64,000 nucleotides of DNA from Amphichorda felina. Its lineage: Eukaryota > Ascomycota > Sordariomycetes > Hypocreales > Bionectriaceae. Position 1 is the stretch's first letter. Each line of letters starts with the position of its first letter. The notes below the pieces were generated by a model. It made no database searches. It was given only the letters and a program-made list of their open reading frames with translations, and was not told the origin of the DNA. The translations under genes were made by a program, and so were the position numbers. Of the stretch, positions 56,124 to 64,000 are shown one piece after another. The stretch covers positions 62,001-126,000 of the forward strand of contig JAEMHR010000055.1 in the NCBI GenBank assembly GCA_016490725.1, read 5' to 3'.

Positions 56124-57856
56124 TCATTCCCTGTAGCCCTTCTTCTTAAGGGCAGTCGTCTTATCCAGAGCGTGCCTAAGCGTGTCGATAATATCCTCGG
56201 CAGGCTCCAGACCGACTGATAGGCGCACGGCTTCCTCCTTGACACCCAGCTCGCGCATGTAGGCCTTGTCCTCGGCTCGGCGGCCCCAGACGACCATGTT
56301 GTAGGCCAGCTGGATGGTGACATGGGCGCCGAGATGGGGGCTGGGGTAAAACCCGGCATTGTCGTGGAAGGCCTTGGCGGCATCGAGGCTCTCAAAGTCA
56401 AGGTTGAGGAGGCAACCGTAGCCCGGGTCGGGGAAGTCGGGCGTGGGCGTGCGCTTGAAGGCATCGTAGAGGGGGCGGGTTGCGGGCAAGACGGAGGGGT
56501 GGCGGACTTGAATGAGGGGACAATCTGGATCGGAGGCGATACGTTCGGCGAGGAAGGCTGCGGCGGCTGCGGCATTGCTGTTAAGGGTGGCAGCGCGGGT
56601 GAGGAAGGCCTGGGAGTTGGAGAGGAGGACTTGGGCGTCCGAGGCGAAGAGCTCGTTGTGGTGGGAGGAGGCGAAGAGGGGCGAGAGGGAGGCATAGTGG
56701 GGAGAAGAGGGGTTGAGAACGACAGAGCCGCCCATGACGTCGGCGAGGCCGCTGAAGGACTTGGTGAGGGAGGTGAGGAGCATGTCGCAGGAGGCGAGGA
56801 GATCGACGTTGGCAAAGCTGGCGATGGTGTCGTCGACGACGAGGACAAAGCCGTGCTTGGCGGACAGGTGCTTCAGGCGGGCCACGTCGGGGGTGTCGAG
56901 CATCGGATTGCCAGGGAATTCGACAAGGACGTAGCTGACAGGTTTGGCCTGGCGGGCCTGGTCGTCGAGCCAGAGCTCGAATTCGTCCATGGCGTCATTA
57001 TCGACCTTGCCGATGTGCTTGAAGCCGTGGGGAGAGTCCTCCTCGAGGTGGTGGTGTGAGTTGTGGAAGACGACGCCCAGGATGACGACGGTGCCGGGGC
57101 GATGGCGGAGCACCATGTTGACGCTGTGGTAGACGGCTCCCATGCCCGTCGGGTAGAGGAAGACATCGCTGGGGGAGCACTCGACAGCAGCGTTAGGATC
57201 ACGAGGGGCCCTCTTGACCAGCGTGACAATGCGGTCTCTCAGGGCAGCATGGGCGTCAGTCTCGGGCGTCCAGGTGGGCTCAGGGGGGTTGGAGGCATCT
57301 TCCACAGGCACTTCGTGCAGGTCGTCGATGCCCTCGAGCATCTGCTCGGCGCCGCGAATGGACAGGCCTAGGCCGACGTTGCTCCAGGTGTCCTTAACAC
57401 CGCCAACGTGCTGGGGGTCGAAGAGCACCGCATACAGCCTGTGGCCAGCGACCTCGACGCACCTGAAGGTCAGGTCATGGGGCTGGAGAACACGATCCTC
57501 GCGGTGGGTGCGAGAAGTGGCATGGCGTGTCGTGTAGGGCCACATGTCTGGGTTGAGGTAGACAAAGGCCCCTTTGCCCTCGACACCCAGGCGCTTGGCG
57601 ATTTCCTTGCCGAGCTGCAGTTGTCAGTAAGATACGGAGTCACGGTAGGGCAGATAGGATGGATAGGACGGACCTGAGCAGCATATTGGGTGGGCCCGAA
57701 GCGAGGATAGATGTGCTTCAGCCGCGCGACGATGGAGGCGTCGCCTTCCAGCAGCTTCTGGCTGTTCTCCCACAGGGGAATGTTGCTGACGATGCTGTAC
57801 GGTGTCTGCGGCGGCGGGGCATGCCCGAATTCCGACTGTGTCGTGAGCACGACCAT
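56124..57856 (-). CDS. cystathionine gamma-synthase-like PLP enzyme (STR2 family)
   Basis: A PLP-dependent enzyme of the Cys/Met metabolism family, resembling the long fungal proteins related to yeast Str2 and YML082W, which act in transsulfuration between cysteine and homocysteine. Exons 57856-57674 and 57614-56124 join in phase 0 and give about 557 residues, longer than bacterial MetB because of an N-terminal extension. The PLP lysine lies in SLTKSFSG (about Lys346) and the ring-nitrogen Asp in VLVVDDTIASF; YPTGMGAVY is the phosphate-binding turn. The C-terminal domain ends RLSVGLEPAEDIIDTLRHAL. Reaction direction cannot be read from sequence. It is convergent with MCM4 (212 bp between stops). 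Confidence 0.88.
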
Positions 57857-58279
57857 GGCTTCTGCAGATATTATCGAGGGTTCAATTTGGTAAAAGCCGT
57901 AATCGTATGAAAGTTCCGAGTTCTGTCATGGGCGACGGAAGAGCTACGAGCACGGATACAAGTATCCGTAGAATGTCAGGAGCCAGAGCAAGGTGAGACA
58001 CGGGATGGGAAGGAGCAAGTCGGGTTGCGAGTACTACTCGCTCAGCCGAGTCGCTGAGCCGCTCAGCCGCTGGGGAGGTTCCCCCCACGAATACCACAAT
58101 CCCCACTTGCCCGCCAAGTTGTAACCATATCGACGACCATCTTACGGAGTACTATACGAAGGATATGCAATCCAGACATCTGACAAACAAGCCGCTGCCC
58201 AATGACACCCCCCTAATGATACCTTCCTGGTAATACCCTCCCGGTGATACCCTCCCAGTAATACCCTCCCGATGATGCA
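57857..58279. other. intergenic region upstream of the STR2-like gene
   Basis: Promoter of the STR2-like gene and the 3' flank of VTC4. The VTC4-proximal end is occupied by a 14-bp minisatellite. No gene. Confidence 0.5.
58203..58272. repeat. 14-bp minisatellite just past the VTC4 stop
   Basis: Four clear units of T(A/G)ATACCCTCCC(A/G)G type at 58217-58230, 58231-58244, 58245-58258 and 58259-58272, plus a diverged fifth unit at 58203-58216. The units alternate TGATACC and TAATACC beginnings. The array starts 7 bp after the VTC4 stop codon, so it lies in its 3' untranslated region. Confidence 0.85.
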
Positions 58280-60717
58280 CTACCATATCCCCCTCTCTCG
58301 CCCCTCGAACCCGAAATTCAGCGCCACGGCAACAAACAGTGCCAAGCACAGCACGCTCGGCCCCCATCGGTCGTAGTACTTTGCCGCCTTACGGTTCCGG
58401 ATCCACCGGCTCCGGTAGAGGTAGATGAACACTGAGTAGATCAGGCTGGAAATGGCCAGCAGCGTGAACACGCCTGATACCCAAAATGACGCCGGTGTGG
58501 GGTGCTGCCCGAAGTTGAGCAGCGTCACCGCAATCGTCCCGATGTAGATCGAATATTCGAGCTTCAGAAATACGTCAGCAGCTGTTCTATCCCCATTGCC
58601 TTGTCTTCCATGACTTACCCATCCTAGGAACGTTCGCTCCGCGGCAAAGTAGACCTTGGGCTCCACCCGGACTGGAACATATATCTTCTTGCCCTTGGGT
58701 GCCCGGAACTTCTTGGTCTGAACCTGCTCCGACCCGAAGAGCATCTCCTGCCTTGCACTGCGGTCCACCCGAGTACTCCGGGGCCTGGGCACCAGGTGCT
58801 TCAGCACTGAGAGTGCCCCCCTGGCAAAGGCATGCCCTTTGGTGGCCAGCAGCGTCTTATAGTAGTGCCACCCACCAAGCCTCCTCGCCTCCTCCATCTC
58901 GTAGTTCTCGTCATACTCATCATCAGAGTCGTAAATTGGAAAGGCTTCATTCACCGCGGGGAGGTCCACAGTCTGACCCTCGGCATCGCGACGACCGACC
59001 CCATTGTCCCCATCCTCACGAGCCGCTGACTGGGCAGGACCGGGACGCTCCACCCTAGCCACCACATGCTCGTCATCGTCAGAGTCGAGATCCTCGTCGT
59101 CATCGTCCGATGTAGTCGTCGTCCCTGAGAGCCCAGGCCGGCGGATGCCGAAATCGTGACTCTGCGGCTTGCGGATGTCGACGTCCATCTGTGGCATCCA
59201 GAACGGGAGAAGGTGGATCCGGTCTGGGAACAGGCACGCCGTGCCATGGATGAATTTGGAAAATTTGGGCACCGCTTCCACCAGGTGGGACGCAATAAGC
59301 TGGCGAACCCATTCTGGTGGCTCCTGGCCGGCTTGTGTCTGCAGCTTGACCTCGAGGACCGCATAGGGGAAGCGTACCACGTCCTCCGGTGGCAGCTGCG
59401 AGAAGGGCCAGTCAATGCCAATATCCATGCGCCTCCAGTTGTCACCGCTCCGCTGCCGCCCATCCAGATTGTCCTCCCTGACCATGGTCAGTTCCGTATC
59501 TAGCGAGATGCGCACTCTTGCGTCGGCGGGTAGCTGGAACGCAGTGCGGTGGTAGAAGGACCTGCAGACAGGTTCGTAGCCCTTCTTCAGGACCGAATAC
59601 TGGATTTCCGATGCCAGTCTCTCGTCCTCGGCGATGGCCTTTTCGGATTTCTTCCCCTCCTTCCGGGCCTTCTCGAAGATGGCCGGGGGTAGAAGCTCGC
59701 CCCTCATGTAGGCGTTGACGTTCTTCTCCTTCATGCTGAACCGCGCCTTGACTGACTTCTCGCCGGTCCAGTCCTCTCGATGCGTTTTACGCTCGACGAA
59801 AATTGTCTCGTTCTCCATTCCGCCATACCAGCGGAGGCGGATTGCCTCTGCACCTTCCGTCTTCTTCAGCCGACCCTCGTATAGCTCAAAGGTCTCGGGG
59901 TTGTCGTAGTAGATGGATGTGATGGCCGAGTCCTGGGGCTCAAACTCCTTGTTGGCATTGAACACCAGCACGGGAAGATGCTTCAGGATGATGAGCTTGA
60001 GCTCGGTCACGTTGTCCGGATGCACCCAGTATTTGGTCGTCTGTCGGATGAAGTTTGCCTGCCCACCACCTGCGGCACTGTCTCCCTTTGCCGGGTTACC
60101 CCTCGTCCGCACCAGGTCGTAGAGTTTCGAGAGCTTGACTACGGACGCATCGTAATTCTCCTTGTAGAAGGGCTTCGCCTTCAGCCGAGTCTCGAAGGCG
60201 GGCCTCAGGTGCCACCCCGTCATTTTCTGTGCATAACCTGTCAGCCTCGGAACTGCTCGCGGCCCCGTCATGTGGGACATACGTCGTGCTTCTTGATTAT
60301 CTTATAAAATCCAGTATAGTTGAGCTGGACAAACTTGGCGAGGTCGTGGACGTCGGCAATGATATCGCTGAGGTCCTCCTCGAGCAGCATAAACTCCTCC
60401 TCGCTGGGCCCCTGCTCGTTGAGGCCACGCTCGTTGAGGCGATTGACAACCTCCTTGACCTCGCGCTCGCTGACGGCTATGCGCCTCGAGATCTCCATGG
60501 CCTTGACCTGCTGCTTGGTGTGGACCTTCTCGAGCTCGGCCTCGAGCTTTCCGACAAAGCGCGTCTCATCTTCCTCGGTCCACTCGTGGCCGGTGGCCGA
60601 GCTGGGCAGCGGTGGGCCCGTGGGATGCTTGAGGTCGTCCTTCAGCTCATCATAGTCAATGTAGTACCACTGGTACTCGCGAATGATGCTGGACCGCAGC
60701 TGCTCTCCAAACTTCAT
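58280..60717 (-). CDS. VTC4: vacuolar transporter chaperone 4, polyphosphate polymerase
   Basis: VTC4 makes inorganic polyphosphate from ATP and moves it into the vacuole as part of the VTC complex. Exons 60717-60283, 60226-58619 and 58561-58280 give about 774 residues. The N-terminal SPX domain senses inositol pyrophosphates (MKFGEQLRSSIIREYQWYYI, and Lys-rich YKIIKKHDK at its end, rebuilt by splicing). The catalytic tunnel domain has AITSIYYDN, IRLRWYGG, IFVERKTHREDW, the RISLDTELTMVRED strand and FPYAVLEVKLQ. An acidic linker follows, then a VTC1-like domain with three membrane helices. The second intron (58618-58562) is 57 nt, in frame and stop-free, with a CTGAC branch; removing it gives FLGWLEYSIYIGTIAV, which matches the family, while retaining it inserts 19 polar residues. 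Divergent from RMT2. Confidence 0.95.
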
Positions 60718-61549
60718 GGCGACGACGGCACCGGGGCTGGCCCAGTACGTGTCTTATGTTGACGGTATTGAAGCTCTTTTCGTTGCGTTGGAGGCCCTCG
60801 AGGTCCTCGCAGGTCCTGCACTATCAAGGCGGGCAGAGGTTAGCGACATGTGACATCACTGTGTTTGGCAGGCGATGCAGTCTGCCTTGCTCGACATTTG
60901 ACGACATATTGAGAGAGTGAAAAGTCATTGGGAGGTGTCTCACCAGATACAGGGTCCGGATCGGTCCTGCGCCGATCAAAGGCGGCGAGCAGATTGTTGG
61001 AGAGAGAAGAGGGGAGGGAGTTGGCGCTGGGCAGGTTGAGGTGACGAAAGCACGCAGCGAAGCTTTTGGGGCATCCATGTCTCGCCTGAAGCCCGGGCGT
61101 CTGAGCCTCTGAGGACGGGACGATGGACCCCACCAAGCGCCTCCAGCCACTGCAGCAGTGCAGAACTGCACTGACTGCAGACCGTCTCTACAGTGGACCG
61201 AGCACCCAATTGGCGAATCAGAGACCGAGACACGGCATCGTGGGCAGACTCAGCTCTGGCCAATCCAGGTTCCAGTGGACCCTTGTTGGCGTGGGGCCTG
61301 TCTCCAACCGTCCACAAGCGCGGGGCTTCGATCAAGTCTTTGAATTTCTGGTTCTGGAGTTTTGGAATTTCAATCCCGAAGCCCTGTCTTGCCTTGCCTT
61401 GCCATCCAAGGCCACCAGCAGAGGGAGTATTGCAGTTCCAACCCTGAGCAACGCTCCGTCAAGCCCAGCCGCTCAACGGGGGAACTACAGGATATCAAAA
61501 CAGTGAACTGTGTTGCTCCCTATTAACATAGCCCAACGCAACCCCCACC
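60718..61549. promoter_or_regulatory. divergent promoter region of VTC4 and RMT2
   Basis: About 830 bp between divergent start codons. I looked for the CACGTG box expected of phosphate-responsive (Pho4/NUC-1-type) control of VTC genes and did not find an exact copy. No gene is seen. Confidence 0.5.
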
Positions 61550-62909
61550 ATGGCAACCCCCATCGACGACTCCATGCCGGCGCGCATATCCTCCGACTGC
61601 CCAGACGAGGTCCGCGACGTCCTCTACCACGCCTGGGGCCACGATCTCCCCGGCCTCAAGAAGATTCTCCGCGCCCGGGGCAACGCCACCAGCTCCCAGG
61701 ACCCCAAGACCGGCGAGACGCCCCTCCACGCCGCCATCCGTGCCTGCGGCCCCGCCGACGAGGAGGAGATCCAGGGCCAGGAGGAGGATGGCTGTGTCGA
61801 AGAGGCCCGCGCCATTGCGCAGGAGCTCTTCTACTCGGGCGCGATATGGAACGACGTCGACTGCCACAATGAGACCCCTGGCTGCGTGGCCTGGAGGCTG
61901 GGCCGCAAGGCCCTGTATGGCATGTGTGTCGATGCCGGCGTCCGCGCCGAGCTGCTCTTTGCGCTGATGGACGGCTACGAGGAGCTCTCATCCGGCTCAG
62001 AGGATGGCGACGCTGAGATGCAGGCCGAGGGGGAGGGGACCACGGATAACAGGGACGAGGAGATGGCTGACGCCGACGCCGAGAATGGCGGCGCCACAGA
62101 AGCCAAATTTGTTCCCCCCGAGATCGACGAGAAACCCGTCACGAGCGATGAATACCTCAAGTCGAACCTGACCTACGACAACGAGAAGCTGGTGGATGCG
62201 GACCTGAACGGCGTCATGATGGCCTGGGAAACAGACATTATGAAGCGCTCCGTATCCGCCCTCCTCCCCGACGGGACCACGGGAAAACGTATCCTCAATA
62301 TCGGCTTTGGCATGGGAATCATCGACGGCATGTTTGCCGAGCACAAGCCCTCGCGGCACCACATCATCGAAGCCCACCCCTCCGTCCTCGAGCACGTCTC
62401 CAAGCCAGACTCCAAGTTCGGCCCTGCTTGGGAGAGCTCCGGCCCCGAGGACGGCGCCTATAAGATCCACGCCGGCCGGTGGCAGGATGTGGTCCCCAAG
62501 CTGCTTGAGCAAGGAGAGGTCTACGACGCCATCTATTTTGACACATTTGGCGAGGATTATTCGCAGCTGCGCATGTTCTTCACTGAGCTCATCCCGGGGC
62601 TGCTGGACCAGGACGGCCGGTTCAGCTTCTTCAATGGGCTTGGTGCTGACCGCAGGATATGCTATGATGTGTATACCAAGGTTGTCGAGATGCACGGCGC
62701 TGAGGCCGGCCTCGACGTCGAGTGGGAGGAACTTGATGTTGACATGTCAGCTCTGAGTGAGGAGGGCAAGGGGGAGTGGGAGGGAGTTCGGAGGAGATAT
62801 TGGACGCTTGACAGTAAGATCCCATTTTTTTCCCTTTGCGCATCTCTAGTGTGGCTATGGCTAACAAGGCGCAGAATACCGGTTGCCTATATGCACCTTC
62901 ATGGGTTAA
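61550..62909 (+). CDS. RMT2: protein arginine N-methyltransferase 2 (delta-N-methylation)
   Basis: Rmt2 methylates the delta nitrogen of arginine, in yeast on ribosomal protein Rpl12. Exons 61550-62813 and 62875-62909 give about 432 residues. The N-terminal half has ankyrin-like segments (TGETPLHAAIRACG and DVDCHNETPG) and an acidic linker. The methyltransferase core has the SAM motif ILNIGFGMGIIDG, followed by HHIIEAHPSVLEH and YDAIYFDTFGEDY. The second exon supplies only the last ten residues; joined across the intron the end reads WTLDKYRLPICTFMG, which is conserved in the family. Reading through instead to 63031 gives 71 unrelated residues. It converges on the hexokinase gene, 142 bp between stops. 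Confidence 0.95.
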
Positions 62910-63051
62910 AGGGTAAGAGACCACAGATGATGCCATTTTTTGATACATCCGCAATCTCAGTTGAGTCAATTATGCTCAGCTATGCCTGCGCCTATCATTT
63001 TCCCCCTTCTTTTCCCCTGTCGCAAGCGTGATATGTTACGGACTCAATCCT

Positions 63052-64000
63052 CTATTTGAAGTTCTCGGGGTGCAGAATACCCGCAAGGTTTCCCGCGTTG
63101 ACACGCTTCAGAGTCAGCGCCGCAATGAGGGCAGCCCCTACGCCACTACCGTCCTCGGCGGCCAGGATCTCAATGGGGTCCTCCTCCTTGGGATTCTTCT
63201 TCTCGGGCCAGTCAAGGATCTCCTTGAGAGCCTGTGCACCTCGGGCCTTGAAGTGGGGGTACTTGTTGAAGACGGAGCCGTCGGCGCCAACGTGGCACGA
63301 CTTGTAGTCCTTCTTCTTGCAGATGGCCGCAACGCCACAGGCGGACAGACGGGCGGCGCGGGTGCCAATGAGCTCCGCAAGGCGGCGGATGAGCTCAAGC
63401 TCAGGGCGCGTGCAGGTAATGTTGAGCCGTTGGGCAAAGCTGTCAAAGGTCTCCTGGAGATTCTCGAAGGGATCTCTGCTCCTAGTCAGCCATATCCTTT
63501 GATGTGCCACGTAAAACAAGACTCACTCCTCGATGGCGGACAAGAAGGAAGAGTCCAAGCTGTAGGCCTTGCGGAGCAAGGAAATGTCTTGTCCCTCAAA
63601 GATGTGAACGTCCTTGTTGTCATGCAAATCAACGAGGACGAGGCGGAAGATTTCGCCGAGGTAGAGACCGGCAATCATCTTCTCAAAGGCCTGCTGACCA
63701 GGGCGAGGAGAGTCGCGGTCGATGACGACATCATAGTCGGTTCGGGGAAGAACCACATGCTCGTTGTCAAATGCACCCCACTCACAGTTGATGGCCATCT
63801 GAGTGTCGGGGGGGAGGTTCATGTGAGCGAGCTTGGGGATCGAGCCGACATCTTCCATGTAGGCAGCATTGCAACCGGTGCCAAATATGCATCCGATCTT
63901 CATCTTGGTGTCAGTGTAGGCAGATGCGATCATGGTACCGGTGGTGTCGTTGATCAGTGCAACCAACTTGATGGGGACTCCCTGTAGAGATATCAGTTTG
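63052..64000 (-). CDS. hexokinase, 3' part (cut by the window end)
   Basis: Hexokinase phosphorylates glucose and other hexoses with ATP in the cytosol. Two exons are visible on the minus strand, 63981-63527 and 63475-63052; bases 63982-64000 look like the end of an intron (TCTCTACAG), and the 5' part lies beyond the window. The visible part is about 292 of roughly 490 residues. Motifs: VALINDTTGTMIASAY (phosphate 2 region), IGCIFGTGCNAAYMED, INCEWGAFDNE with the glucose-contacting Glu, SYLGEI-type GLYLGEIFRLVL, and the adenosine segment VGADGSVFNKYPHF, then AAEDGSGVGAALIAA. The intron joins SAIEE to DPFENLQETFD in phase. Hexokinase versus glucokinase is judged from overall resemblance to fungal hexokinases and is fairly, not fully, sure. 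Confidence 0.93.

Noticed and set aside
60718..61549. Phosphate-responsive CACGTG box expected upstream of VTC4
   Set aside because: No exact CACGTG was found between VTC4 and RMT2; partial matches such as TACGTG are too common to call.
1..64000. tRNA, 5S rRNA, CRISPR arrays or a biosynthetic gene cluster
   Set aside because: Reading by eye I found no convincing tRNA B-box context, no 5S core sequence, no regularly spaced repeats and no polyketide synthase, peptide synthetase or terpene cyclase motifs; a dedicated scan (for example tRNAscan-type) would still be needed to exclude tRNAs.

Overview
The window is nuclear DNA from a filamentous ascomycete, most likely a Sordariomycete. The evidence is short introns (about 45-75 nt) with GT..CTAAC/CTGAC..AG signals, strong G/C preference at codon third positions, close resemblance of the housekeeping proteins to Neurospora-type orthologues as I remember them, and a gene content (MOB2-type kinase activator, PTH11/rhodopsin-like receptor, tannase/feruloyl esterase) typical of moulds. 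No bacterial, viral, transposon, CRISPR, rRNA or tRNA signature was found. I cannot name the species.

Layout: 0.6-2.9 kb UDP-glucose pyrophosphorylase (+). 5.4-6.2 kb a GPI-anchored Kre9/Knh1-like wall protein (+). 7.8-8.5 kb a disordered hypothetical protein (-). 10.4-12.4 kb a patatin-like lipase homologue lacking its catalytic residues (-). 13-14.3 kb LEO1 (-). 15.3-17.1 kb MOB2-like (+). 17.1-23.6 kb a gene-poor stretch leading to a bZIP factor with a predicted membrane segment (23.6-25.5 kb, +). 27.8-29.8 kb a Sel1-repeat protein in six exons (-). 30.9-33.8 kb a divergent pair of nuclear RNA genes, a five-CCCH-finger ZC3H3/Red5-like protein (-) and THO7 (+). 34.0-34.5 kb tubulin cofactor A (-). 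35.2-37.1 kb cohesin RAD21 (-). 38.6-42.0 kb Golgi Ca/Mn ATPase PMR1 (+), then COG4 (42.5-45.0 kb, +). 45.7-47.5 kb secreted tannase/feruloyl esterase (+), convergent with a PTH11-like receptor (47.7-49.1 kb, -). 50.0-51.6 kb SUA5 (+). 51.7-52.4 kb coatomer zeta (-), divergent from MCM4 (52.8-55.9 kb, +). 56.1-57.9 kb cystathionine gamma-synthase-like enzyme (-). 58.3-60.7 kb VTC4 polyphosphate polymerase (-), divergent from RMT2 (61.6-62.9 kb, +). 63.1 kb to the window end: the 3' part of a hexokinase (-).

Most of the window is conserved housekeeping sequence arranged as convergent and divergent pairs; the 45-49.5 kb segment (esterase plus receptor) is the most environment-facing part. Three genes serve the Golgi (PMR1, COG4, coatomer zeta), two serve nuclear mRNP biogenesis from one divergent promoter, and MCM4 has paired MCB-like boxes upstream. 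I see no convincing undescribed multigene system. The strongest leads are the patatin homologue with both catalytic positions replaced and no canonical first splice, the bZIP protein with a putative membrane anchor, and several cases where splicing changes the protein that simple ORF reading would give.
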